Shown here piece after piece: positions 1 through 8,344 of a stretch of DNA of 64,000 nucleotides (position 1 is its first letter; each line of letters begins with the position of its first letter). This DNA comes from Micavibrio sp. UBA2638. GTDB taxonomy: Bacteria > Pseudomonadota > Alphaproteobacteria > Micavibrionales > Micavibrionaceae. The notes under the pieces are model-generated. The model saw only the letters and a list, made by a program, of their open reading frames with translations. It searched no databases and was not told the DNA's origin. The position numbers and the translations under genes are program-made. The DNA lies in the NCBI GenBank assembly GCA_002359735.1, contig DENS01000005.1, positions 67,122 to 131,121 of the forward strand, read 5' to 3'.

Positions 1-81
1 GATATGGCGCAGGCTGGTGGGCCAAATGCGGATGCTGCCAATGATGGGGTGCAGGCAATTGAAACGGCCCTAATGCAATAG
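1..81 (+). CDS. C-terminal tail of an unidentified protein (5' end outside window)
   Basis: The reading frame is open from base 1 and closes with TAG at 79-81, giving 26 residues rich in Ala, Asn and Gly (it begins DMAQAGGPNA and ends ETALMQ). It is too short to assign to a family. It is called coding only because the frame is open and the next gene lies on the opposite strand just beyond it. Confidence 0.35.
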   Translation, partial: DMAQAGGPNADAANDGVQAIETALMQ

Positions 82-133
82 GGTTTTTAACCCCGGAACC
101 ATAAATTGTTCAGAATGTAATGAGGGCCTGTTA

Positions 134-946
134 TTAGGAATCGTATGCCGGAGCATGGATGTTGACCGAATGATTGGGCGCGGGGCGTTCTTCATCCTGC
201 GGGTAGGGGGTGATATTAAATTCCCGCACCAGTGACGGCAAGTCACCTAATTTCGGGAACCGGTTAACCAGCTTTAAAATACCGGCTTCTTTTGCTGCGT
301 TTTTATGCAGGTCCAGCATCTCTTGTAATATATTCAGCTCATCCTTGCTGAGAACATTATCAATATTTTTGCCCGATTGTTCCCATTTTTCCAAAGATCC
401 GCGCACGCTGTCATATAGTTTGTGCGTAATGTCATAAACGGGTTTCATGCATTCCGGGTATATCTGAATTTCGAACGTGGTTTGTTTATGTTCCAACACC
501 AAATAGGTGGCCATATAGCCCCAGCGTTTCGGATTGGAAATAAAGTCTTTCGGTTCTTCATGGAAGCGGTAATCTGAACGGCGTTGCATGTCTTTGATAA
601 ATTTGTTCTGCATATAGCCGCCTGTGAATGTTTTTATAATTTTTTCTGTTTCATCAGCAGATTTGGTAAACAACGTAAGCCTTGCGCCGTCTTTAATGCG
701 TGTGCGGTCACCGTTATAATTATTGCGTGCTTTGCGGTTAATGGAATCTTTTGATTTCGGGGCGGCCATGTAAATGCGTTCATCGATTTCCGCCAGATCA
801 TGAATATTTAAAACTTTTTCGCATATGGCCCGGGCGTATTTATAGGCAGGCGTCCCAACTTTTTGGGACGCGTTCCAGATTTGGTCCGCCGATGGCCCTT
901 TGCCCGGTGATGAACTTTGACAAAACTTATTTCTATATTTGCTCAT
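134..946 (-). CDS. RelA/SpoT-fold (alarmone synthetase-like) protein, stand-alone and divergent
   Basis: This 270-residue protein has no signal peptide or membrane segment. Its middle shows the signature of the RelA/SpoT nucleotidyltransferase fold: a basic KSKDSINRKA stretch (64-73), IKDGARLTLF (84-93) with Asp86 and Arg89 at the metal and substrate positions, then GYMATYLVLE (143-152) and FEIQIYP (158-164) with Glu159 and Gln161. No HD hydrolase, TGS or ACT domain is present, so it resembles a small alarmone synthetase or a RelA-fold toxin rather than a full Rel enzyme. An AGGA Shine-Dalgarno lies about 10 bases before the ATG. It is divergent from ndk, which may be coincidence. Family assignment is by motif only; whether it makes (p)ppGpp, pyrophosphorylates tRNA or is inactive cannot be told. 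Confidence 0.6.
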   Translation of the reverse strand: MSKYRNKFCQSSSPGKGPSADQIWNASQKVGTPAYKYARAICEKVLNIHDLAEIDERIYMAAPKSKDSINRKARNNYNGDRTRIKDGARLTLFTKSADETEKIIKTFTGGYMQNKFIKDMQRRSDYRFHEEPKDFISNPKRWGYMATYLVLEHKQTTFEIQIYPECMKPVYDITHKLYDSVRGSLEKWEQSGKNIDNVLSKDELNILQEMLDLHKNAAKEAGILKLVNRFPKLGDLPSLVREFNITPYPQDEERPAPNHSVNIHAPAYDS

Positions 947-1032
947 GCTAATATGTCCTGTTTATGCATAATAAACGCAGAATATTTAATAAATCAATAA
1001 TCTTCACCAGATTATTGGATGTAAATTAAACA

Positions 1033-1061
1033 TTGCCATGACGCTTTCACCCCGGTATAAA
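1033..1061 (+). promoter_or_regulatory. Sigma-70-type promoter of ndk
   Basis: TTGCCA at 1033-1038 and TATAAA at 1056-1061 are separated by exactly 17 bases, about 40 bases before the ndk start. The AAGGA ribosome-binding site follows at about 1090. Both hexamers differ from consensus by one or two bases. This is read from sequence only. Confidence 0.6.
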
Positions 1062-1104
1062 GCGCATACTAAAATAATCAATATATACTAAGGAATTACA
1101 TATC

Positions 1105-1527
1105 ATGGCCAAAGAGCGTACTTTTTCGATCATTAAGCCCGATGCAACCCGCCGTAACCTGACTGGTGCTATCAATGCCAAGTTGGAAGAAGCCGGTTTG
1201 CGCATCGTTGCCCAAAAACGCATTCACATGAGCAAAGAACAAGCCGAAGGGTTTTACGCCGTTCATAAAGAACGCCCTTTCTTTGGTGAGTTGACAGAGT
1301 TTATGTGTTCGGAGCCCGTTGTTGTACAGGTACTGGAAGGTGATGACGCCGTTGCAAAAAACCGCGAAGTCATGGGCGCCACAAACCCGGCCGAAGCCGA
1401 TGCGGGTACAATCCGTAAGGAGTATGCCTTGAATATCGGAGAAAATTCCGTTCATGGCTCTGATAGTCTGGACAATGCAAAAATAGAAATCGATTACTTC
1501 TTTAAGCCTGAAGAAATTGTCGGTTAA
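1105..1527 (+). CDS. ndk: Nucleoside diphosphate kinase
   Basis: The cytoplasmic enzyme moves the gamma-phosphate of ATP onto NDPs to balance the NTP and dNTP pools. At 140 residues it has the standard family length. It opens with ERTFSIIKPDA and carries the active-site His117 in NSVHGSDS, the residue phosphorylated in the ping-pong mechanism. It has its own promoter-like sequence and an AAGGA site. It ends base-to-base against the convergent histidine kinase gene, with no terminator between them. Confidence 0.97.
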   Translation: MAKERTFSIIKPDATRRNLTGAINAKLEEAGLRIVAQKRIHMSKEQAEGFYAVHKERPFFGELTEFMCSEPVVVQVLEGDDAVAKNREVMGATNPAEADAGTIRKEYALNIGENSVHGSDSLDNAKIEIDYFFKPEEIVG

Positions 1528-4500
1528 TTATGTTCGGCTTAACCAGTTCTTCGCGGCCTTTTGTGAGGCCTCGTTAAGGACGGGTAATTGATCAATCAGA
1601 GGGAGTGTGGCATCCACATCTCCCTTTTTTGATAGGCTTTCAATTTCGCCCGCGACCTTACTAATGCTGCCGAAACCAAAATTGGCGGCCATTCCCTTTA
1701 ATTCATGCGATCTGTCGACCAATGCTTCGGCGTTTTTGGTTTCTTTTTCGGCCATTAGCGTATCAATAATTTTATCGGCAAAGCTGTAATAATCGTTGAA
1801 TAGGGAGGCGATAGCCTCTTTGCCCAGGGTTTCGAGCAATTCATTCATCATGGATAGGTTGAGGTGTTCTTCTTCCAGCTTTTTGTCCTCCGAAACCCCG
1901 GCTACAACCGCATCTGGTGTGTTTTGATGTTCTTCTGCAAATTTTTCCAATGCGCTTTTTTCCGTTTTGGGTACAAAATTATCTTTTATTTCGATATCCG
2001 GTAGGGCTTGTTTTGGTGCCTCTGCCTTTGGTGTCTCTGCCTTTGGGGGCTCGGGAAGGGGGGGCGCTTCGGTAGAGGGGGAATCTCTATGATTTTGTTG
2101 CGGCTCATGGCTTTGCGTTTGTGTGGCCGCGGTGGGGGCGGTTTCGGGATTGCTTTCCGGTTCGATGGGGGATGGCCCTCGTTCTGAATGTGCCGGAGCA
2201 TCGTTTGCAGTTGGCGCATTTTGTTCGGTCTGCGCAAGGTCCGAATTGGGCATTGGTTCGTATGGTTCTTCTGTGTATTCGGGTTGCGGTGGGGGCGGGG
2301 CACTGCGCGTTTGCGCATTCTGCTCCTCGGGCTCTGATGGCCATTCTTTTTGTTCTGGCAGAGGGTTGTCGAAGATGTTTTTTGCCGCGTTGTTTATGGT
2401 TGTGGCCAGTTTCTTCGGGTCAATAGGCTTTGATAGAGCGCCGTTCATGCCAGCTTCATAGTAGCTTTGGATATCTTTTTGTTGGGTATTGCCTGTCAGG
2501 GCTATAATGGGTGTGCGTGCTTTGTGAATATCAGCCATCGAGCGAATGGTGCGCGCCGTTTCTACGCCGCTCATTCCGTGCAGGTTAATGTCAGTGAAGA
2601 TCAGGTCAAAATGTTCGGATGAAAGTTTTGCAATGGCTTCTTCCCCGTCAATAACGGCGGTCGGCTTATGCCCGAATTTTTCCATTAGGCCGAATAAGAC
2701 GCGGCGATTAATTTGGTTGTCTTCGACAATCAGTATTTTCTGCGGGCCTGTGTCGGTTTCTTGACCTGCGGTATCTGCGTCCTGATCTTCATCAATCTGG
2801 TCGCGGTCGCCTTCCTCCATCATCAGGCTGAAATAAAATGTGCTGCCTTCGCCAACTTCGCTTTCAACCTGAATTGAGCTGTTCATATTCTCGATCAGGT
2901 TTTTACAAATGGCCAGCCCCAGTCCTGTGCCGCCATATTGACGGGTCGTGCTGGATTCTGCCTGGGTAAAGGGGGTGAACAATTTGTCCTGGGCTTCTTG
3001 CGATATTCCGATGCCGGTGTCTTCTATACCGATATAGACTTCATGGTGATTGGCTTTGGATCCGTCTTTCGGCAGCGGGGTTGATTTTACCCGGATTGTC
3101 ACGCCGCCGTTTTCTGTGAATTTGATGGCGTTGTTGATGAGGTTCAATATCACCTGTCTGATGCGCGTTGGATCGCCCATAACATATTGCGGTGTATTTT
3201 TTGCGATATCGGCACGAACATAGATGCCTTTTTCATCAGCATAGGCCGACATAAGCGTAACAACGCCGTTAATGAGTTTTAAGAGGTCAAAGCTGATCTT
3301 CTCTAGTTTCATGTTTCCGGTTTCAATTTTTTCAAAATCCAGAATATCATTCAAAAGGGCCATCATCGTGTCGCCAGATTTTTGCATGGCCTGTATATAA
3401 TCGCTTTGTTTGCTACTGAGCTTTGTATCTAGAATGAGGCGGATCATGCCCATAATGCCAGTCATGGGGGTACGGATTTCATGGCTTACCACCGCAAGGA
3501 ATGCGGATTTTGCATCATTGGCGCGGTCCGCAGTCTCTTTGGCGATGCGCATTTCTTCGCTGCGCTGGCGTTCACGTTCCCGTAATTCTGCCATGACTTC
3601 GCGTTCGCGTTCGATAACCCGGAGCAATCGCGCTTGATCGGCTGATTTCTTGGATTGCTTTAACCGTTCTGCGTTATAAAGTTGACGGTTTTCGCGTACC
3701 TGCATTTGCCGGTTCTGTTCATCCATCAGGATAATCTTTTGTAGGCTGGCCATAATAAAGAAAAACGCCTGTAGCAGTAAAAGGATCCAGAGGGTATTTA
3801 CGGTTATGGCATTGGCAGGAATAAATCCGTATAGCGTTGCGCCTGTTGCGATAAGAGATATAAAAAGAACCGCCCAGCCCGTTGCGAAATAAGGCGAACC
3901 AAATTTACCGCGTTGCATTTGAATGGTTGAATTGAATAAAATCAGCAAACAGGAAAACACTATAAAGGCTAGTGTTAAAATGTGGCTAATCATATTTAAC
4001 CCGGGGATTAAATTACTGATGCCAAGGACGCTGAGGACAATTCCGCAAAATAAAAGGGCGGAAAACTGTTTCGGGTCGTCGTCTTTTTGAATGGAAAAGA
4101 AAAATTTTGTTAGCGCCAGCCCCAGCGTGATAGCAAGGCAGATTAATAACATTATACTTCCGCCTATCATGCCGTATGTGCTCATGAAGCTGTTCTGTAT
4201 GATAAAGAAGCAGAGCATAAAAGTGATGAAATAGGCTGAAAAGAAGCTGTAGCTGTAATCTTCTTTTAGAATGGCTATGGCGGCAAAGAACCCGGCCAGC
4301 GTAAATAAGCTAAGATAGAGAAGCAGATTGTAAATATTGACACTTTGAATATGGGATACCAGGCGTTCTTTGGGAATTAGGCGCGGTGAAAATGACCGGA
4401 ATAAGGGGGTCTCTGTTTGTATATAGACAACAAAAATACTGGTTTTCCCGCGGGGGATTGTGACAGGCACGCTGGCCGTTTGTAAAAAAGGGGTTAAAGA

Positions 4501-5028
4501 TTCTGGTACCGGCGCTGTGCCGGTGGTGTCGATAAATGTTTGGTTGTTGGTATAATCATGGATCATGAGCTCTTTGATCTGGGCATAGCGTCCGTTAAAT
4601 GCATTGCCGAAGTTTAAGATCCAGTCTTCTTCCTGGCTGTTGTTGGCAACCGAAAAGACCACCCAGGCCGGTTTATAGGAAAAACCAAGATTGACAATTT
4701 CCTGTGTTTGCCGCTCTCCTCGAAAATTATTCATAAAGCGTTTAATGACGTATTCGCGCGTTATTTTTGAATTGGTTTGTTTCGTGACATAGGTATTTGG
4801 GCCAATCGGAACAGTATTATATGTGTCATTCAGTTCAATTTGGAATGACGCCCTGACAACAGATTGCGCTTGTGCGTTCATGCTGGTCCAAATTAACAGG
4901 CATAGGGAAAAACAGGTCAGGCGAAGTGCATAATGCACTGTGCTACGTTTCGAATGCGTTGGCTTTGATGCATCGAATTGTTGACGATAATTTTGGTGTC
5001 GGTTAATGCTCACGGCTTCTCTATGCAT
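1528..5028 (-). CDS. Hybrid sensor histidine kinase: 7TMR-DISM sensor, HisKA, HATPase, REC, Hpt
   Basis: This 1166-residue membrane kinase has an N-terminal signal or anchor segment (about 35-54), a periplasmic domain (about 55-225) of DISM type, and about seven membrane helices (about 228-435). A coiled coil (about 436-505) follows. The HisKA box has phospho-acceptor His516 (VVSHEIRTPM), and the HATPase has its N box around 630 and G boxes at 670-705. A receiver has Asp813 and Lys867. A long Pro/Glu/Ala-rich linker (about 890-1010) leads to a C-terminal Hpt domain with His1108 (RSHELKG). The complete relay His-Asp-His lies in one chain, so an external response regulator should receive the phosphate; none is adjacent. 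7TMR-DISM sensors usually bind carbohydrate-like or other small ligands. The first Met precedes a 30-residue polar leader, so the start could be slightly later. Confidence 0.92.
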   Translation of the reverse strand: MHREAVSINRHQNYRQQFDASKPTHSKRSTVHYALRLTCFSLCLLIWTSMNAQAQSVVRASFQIELNDTYNTVPIGPNTYVTKQTNSKITREYVIKRFMNNFRGERQTQEIVNLGFSYKPAWVVFSVANNSQEEDWILNFGNAFNGRYAQIKELMIHDYTNNQTFIDTTGTAPVPESLTPFLQTASVPVTIPRGKTSIFVVYIQTETPLFRSFSPRLIPKERLVSHIQSVNIYNLLLYLSLFTLAGFFAAIAILKEDYSYSFFSAYFITFMLCFFIIQNSFMSTYGMIGGSIMLLICLAITLGLALTKFFFSIQKDDDPKQFSALLFCGIVLSVLGISNLIPGLNMISHILTLAFIVFSCLLILFNSTIQMQRGKFGSPYFATGWAVLFISLIATGATLYGFIPANAITVNTLWILLLLQAFFFIMASLQKIILMDEQNRQMQVRENRQLYNAERLKQSKKSADQARLLRVIEREREVMAELRERERQRSEEMRIAKETADRANDAKSAFLAVVSHEIRTPMTGIMGMIRLILDTKLSSKQSDYIQAMQKSGDTMMALLNDILDFEKIETGNMKLEKISFDLLKLINGVVTLMSAYADEKGIYVRADIAKNTPQYVMGDPTRIRQVILNLINNAIKFTENGGVTIRVKSTPLPKDGSKANHHEVYIGIEDTGIGISQEAQDKLFTPFTQAESSTTRQYGGTGLGLAICKNLIENMNSSIQVESEVGEGSTFYFSLMMEEGDRDQIDEDQDADTAGQETDTGPQKILIVEDNQINRRVLFGLMEKFGHKPTAVIDGEEAIAKLSSEHFDLIFTDINLHGMSGVETARTIRSMADIHKARTPIIALTGNTQQKDIQSYYEAGMNGALSKPIDPKKLATTINNAAKNIFDNPLPEQKEWPSEPEEQNAQTRSAPPPPQPEYTEEPYEPMPNSDLAQTEQNAPTANDAPAHSERGPSPIEPESNPETAPTAATQTQSHEPQQNHRDSPSTEAPPLPEPPKAETPKAEAPKQALPDIEIKDNFVPKTEKSALEKFAEEHQNTPDAVVAGVSEDKKLEEEHLNLSMMNELLETLGKEAIASLFNDYYSFADKIIDTLMAEKETKNAEALVDRSHELKGMAANFGFGSISKVAGEIESLSKKGDVDATLPLIDQLPVLNEASQKAAKNWLSRT

Positions 5029-5141
5029 AAATCCATGTATCAGAGGCCTCAGAATAAAGCCTCCGTACAGTATATTATAGCCGCGTTTAAGAAAAAATGG
5101 TTAAGATTGGCGATATTTTTTTATCAGGCAATGACAGGAGC

Positions 5142-5288
5142 CTATATAAATAGCAAATAAAGCGCAATCAGCACAACGGCGATCGAAATAACGGACCATT
5201 TACTGGCCTGAGCAAAGTTGGCCCACATGGCCTCCGCATTCTCTTTTTCTTTCGGGTCAATATCTGTAGGGTCTGTTTTTTGTGCCAT
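5142..5288 (-). CDS. Small aa3-type cytochrome c oxidase subunit IV-like membrane protein
   Basis: This 48-residue reading frame starts at an ATG preceded by AAGGA and ends in TAG. It has a charged N-terminus (MAQKTDPTDI), an MWANFAQASKW motif and one membrane helix to the C-terminus. This matches the layout of the alphaproteobacterial aa3-oxidase subunit IV family (COX4_pro_2): acidic head, aromatic W..F..xSKW, single helix. That family is known as a tiny non-catalytic oxidase subunit. It lies between purN and the histidine kinase gene on the same strand, away from any oxidase gene. The small size limits certainty. Confidence 0.62.
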   Translation of the reverse strand: MAQKTDPTDIDPKEKENAEAMWANFAQASKWSVISIAVVLIALYLLFI

Positions 5289-5343
5289 TGTTTATTCTAT
5301 CCTTGGGTGTTTGTTAATTGATTTTAGAAAAAAAAGACTGGTT

Positions 5344-5958
5344 TTAAAAGCCACTTTTTAAGGCAATTTGTTTTATGGCTTCAGGGTAGGCGATGTGTTC
5401 GCTGGCCAATACACGTTTTGCCAGTGTTTCTGCTGTATCATCACTGTGTATATCAACTTGTTTTTGTATGATGATTTCGCCCTTATCCACTTCAGGGATG
5501 ACGTAATGAATGGTTGAACCGCTATATTGCTCGCCAGAATCCAATACCGCTTGATGGACGCGCATGCCATACATGCCTTCACCGCCGAATTTTGGCAGGA
5601 GCGAAGGGTGCGTATTGATGATTTTACGCGGCCACTGGGCAATAAATCCCGGGGTTAATATGCGCATAAACCCGGCCAGACAAATAAGGTCAATATCATG
5701 CCCTGATAGCGCATCTGTAAGCGCTTCCTCAAAATCCTGACGTGTGTCATAATTTTTATGGTCAATCGTGATGGCCGGTATGCCGGCGTTCTTTGCGCGG
5801 GTTAAGCCTTGCGCACCGGGCGTGTTGGAAATGACCATCTGAACTTTGGCAGGGAAATCGCTGTCTTTACAGGCGTCAATAATGGCTTGCAGGTTTGATC
5901 CGCCGCCCGAAATCAGGACGGCAAGGTTGAGCTTTCCTGCCTTCGCGTTAGCGCCCAT
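5344..5958 (-). CDS. purN: Phosphoribosylglycinamide formyltransferase (GAR transformylase)
   Basis: This is the third step of purine synthesis: the enzyme transfers the formyl group of 10-formyl-THF to GAR. The 204 residues include the phosphate loop ISGGGSN (16-22), the catalytic triad Asn115, His117 (NTHPSLLP) and Asp158 (EVDKGEII). Length and motifs are standard. Its ATG directly follows the purM stop, so the two are translationally coupled and form the usual alphaproteobacterial purMN unit. Confidence 0.97.
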   Translation of the reverse strand: MGANAKAGKLNLAVLISGGGSNLQAIIDACKDSDFPAKVQMVISNTPGAQGLTRAKNAGIPAITIDHKNYDTRQDFEEALTDALSGHDIDLICLAGFMRILTPGFIAQWPRKIINTHPSLLPKFGGEGMYGMRVHQAVLDSGEQYSGSTIHYVIPEVDKGEIIIQKQVDIHSDDTAETLAKRVLASEHIAYPEAIKQIALKSGF

Positions 5959-7044
5959 TTATGCGCTCCAATTTTTATCCATGTCATGCATAATGACGCT
6001 TGGTTCATCGTTTGATTTCGCGCTGATGGTTCCAATTTGGACAACGCTTTCGCCGCTGGATTTGAAGTTTTCGATCAGATTTTCAGCCTGGTCTTTATCA
6101 CAGACAACCATATAGCCAATACCACAATTAAATGTCGTTGACAGATCAGAGGGTCGCAGGGAGCCAATGTCGCGTAGCCACTGAAACAGTGGCGGCAGTT
6201 CCCAGCTGTTTGTGTCAATATCGGCCTTGCAATTGTCAGGCAGGATGCGCGGAATGTTTTCATCAAAGCCGCCGCCGGTAATGTGAACCATGCCCTTAAT
6301 GGCCTGTTTTTCGCCGGTTGTTTTGACTTTCAAGGCTTTTAATACAGATTTCACGTAGATGCGTGTGGGCATCAGCAATAGTTCCCCAAGTGTGAGCGCC
6401 GGGTCAAAAGGAGATGGGCTTTCAAATGTAAAATTAGGGGCGGTTTGTATGAGGTGGCGAACGAGAGAAAATCCGTTGGAATGAACTCCATTTGAGGCCA
6501 GGCCTAAAATCACGTCTCCAGGCTTGATATTCTCGCCGGTTACTATTTGGTCACGCTCAACGGCACCGACAGAAAATCCTGCAAGATCATAATCATTGGC
6601 CATATACAGGCCCGGCATCTCTGCGGTTTCACCGCCGATAAGGGCGCTTCCTGCCTGATGACAGCCTTCGGCGACACCAGCGATCACCGCTTCTGCCGTG
6701 TCATTGCAGAGCTTGCCAGTCGCAAAATAATCAAGGAAAAATAATGGTTCGGCCCCTTGTACCACCAGATCATTGACACACATGGCAACACAATCTATGC
6801 CAATTGTGTCGTGGCGATCCAGTTCAATGGCAATTTTTATCTTTGTGCCGACACCATCGGTGGCCGAGACAATAATCGGGTCTTTATAACCGGTTTCTTT
6901 GAGGTCAAATAAAGCCCCGAATCCACCAATGCCGGACATGACGCCGCTGCGTTTTGTGCGGCTGGTATGGGGCTTGATGCGTTCGATCAGTTTTGCGGCC
7001 TTATCAACATCAACTCCGGCCTCTTTATAAGCATTGTGTTTCAT
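5959..7044 (-). CDS. purM: Phosphoribosylformylglycinamidine cyclo-ligase (AIR synthetase)
   Basis: This ATP-dependent enzyme closes the imidazole ring, FGAM to AIR, in de novo purine synthesis. The 361 residues show the PurM-fold markers: GIGGFGALFDL near residue 40, SATDGVGTKI (about 60-69), the CVAMCVNDLVVQGAEPLFFLDY block, and GGETAEMPG. It is the first gene of a two-gene unit with purN. It is divergent from the DUF2066 gene across only 64 bases, which must hold both promoters. Confidence 0.97.
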   Translation of the reverse strand: MKHNAYKEAGVDVDKAAKLIERIKPHTSRTKRSGVMSGIGGFGALFDLKETGYKDPIIVSATDGVGTKIKIAIELDRHDTIGIDCVAMCVNDLVVQGAEPLFFLDYFATGKLCNDTAEAVIAGVAEGCHQAGSALIGGETAEMPGLYMANDYDLAGFSVGAVERDQIVTGENIKPGDVILGLASNGVHSNGFSLVRHLIQTAPNFTFESPSPFDPALTLGELLLMPTRIYVKSVLKALKVKTTGEKQAIKGMVHITGGGFDENIPRILPDNCKADIDTNSWELPPLFQWLRDIGSLRPSDLSTTFNCGIGYMVVCDKDQAENLIENFKSSGESVVQIGTISAKSNDEPSVIMHDMDKNWSA

Positions 7045-7108
7045 TTTGTTTCGTTATGCGCTATCTATGGGGTTCAGCTTTTAAATTTATATATACTCAA
7101 GGTGATTT

Positions 7109-8326
7109 ATGCAGTGCATTCATAAGAGATTTTGCGTCCAACGTACAGTTTTTTTATTTCTTTTTCTAACTTTTGCGAGTGTGAGCTGCGCCTATGCGCA
7201 AAACTCACTATTTACGGTAGAGGGCGTTACGGTTGATATTACATCGTCTAGCGCCGTTGCAGCCCGTGAAGAAGCCTTTGAAAAAGCGCAGGCAGATGCA
7301 TTTACCACCCTGCAGGGACGCCTGCTTTCCGGGGATCAGGATGTCAGCATTCCCGAGGTTGATGTGATATCAACCATGATTAAAGACTATGAAATTAGTA
7401 ATGAACAGCTATCCACCGTGCGCTATATGGCCACCTATAAATTCCGTTTCAACGAAGACGCTGTGCGCCAGTATTTTAATGCCTCTGATATGTCCTATAC
7501 GGATGTTGGGGCAAACCCTGCGCTGGTTTTGCCGTTTTATATGCGCAATGACCAGATGATCCTTTGGTCGCCTTACAACGTATGGATGAGCGGATGGAAC
7601 CGCGCCGATAATCTGGATGGTCTGGTACCCTTGATTGTCCCGCTGGGTGACATTGCCGATGTCAGTGACATTGGTGATGAGGACGCGCTGGATTACAGCA
7701 ATTCCAGATTAAACCGTCTATTGCAGCGCTATGGCGCGTCAGAGGCCGTCATACTGATTGCTACACCGGATGACATGTTGTCGCGTGTACAAGGGGAAGG
7801 TGATGCAGCGGCCAGTGCGCTTAATATAAGGATTTATAGAACCGATCGCGGATATCCCGAGCAGGTTGAGGGGCTGGAGGTCAGCGCCGGGCGCTCTGAT
7901 ACACTGGCTAGCTTGATGGATAAGGCTGTGCGTGAGGTGCAACGAACCTTGCGCGCGGATTGGAAACGCAAAACTGTGACGGCCTCTTCGATGGGCGTGC
8001 AATCTTTGCGGGCGCGGGTGCCGTATTCGTCTTTAAAAGAATGGGCCGAAACCCAGCGTGCCCTTACCCGCGTTAATGGATTGAATTCTTTTAAGGTTAT
8101 GTCTGTGACACCACATCAGGCTTATGTTGAGCTGGAATACGATGGCAATCAAAATCGTTTGGCGCTGGCCTTGGCGCAGGCCGATTTACAGTTGAACCAA
8201 ACCAGGGCCCCGCATTCCATGGCCCGGGGAGTTGATGATTCAATGTCTTATTATTCAGGCGGGGCCGGGGCGGGCGCCTCTGATCAGGCTGCGTATGATT
8301 TGTATCTGCGCCGGTATCACCGATAG
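7109..8326 (+). CDS. DUF2066-family exported protein
   Basis: This 405-residue protein has a clear signal peptide (basic MQCIHKRFCVQR, a hydrophobic core, and AYAQ near residue 31). The mature part starts with a BON-like alpha/beta pattern (AAREEAFEKAQADAF) typical of DUF2066 proteins. These have no established biochemical role and are found in alphaproteobacteria and gammaproteobacteria next to PerM and Hda/HdaA genes. The same order occurs here: DUF2066, then a PerM permease 18 bases on, then hdaA 6 bases after that, so the three are probably co-transcribed. Location is inferred as periplasm or outer-membrane side. The C-terminus is Gly/Ala rich. Confidence 0.75.
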   Translation: MQCIHKRFCVQRTVFLFLFLTFASVSCAYAQNSLFTVEGVTVDITSSSAVAAREEAFEKAQADAFTTLQGRLLSGDQDVSIPEVDVISTMIKDYEISNEQLSTVRYMATYKFRFNEDAVRQYFNASDMSYTDVGANPALVLPFYMRNDQMILWSPYNVWMSGWNRADNLDGLVPLIVPLGDIADVSDIGDEDALDYSNSRLNRLLQRYGASEAVILIATPDDMLSRVQGEGDAAASALNIRIYRTDRGYPEQVEGLEVSAGRSDTLASLMDKAVREVQRTLRADWKRKTVTASSMGVQSLRARVPYSSLKEWAETQRALTRVNGLNSFKVMSVTPHQAYVELEYDGNQNRLALALAQADLQLNQTRAPHSMARGVDDSMSYYSGGAGAGASDQAAYDLYLRRYHR

Positions 8327-8344
8327 TGAAAAGGCGAAATAAGT

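Noticed and set aside
82..133. GGGTT-TTT-AACCC after the first partial gene as a terminator
   Set aside because: The stem has only five pairs with a three-base loop and no T run after it.
2105..2461. Several overlapping open frames on both strands within the histidine kinase gene
   Set aside because: They fall in the Pro/Glu/Ala-rich linker, where low-complexity codons keep other frames open; no start signals or domains are present.
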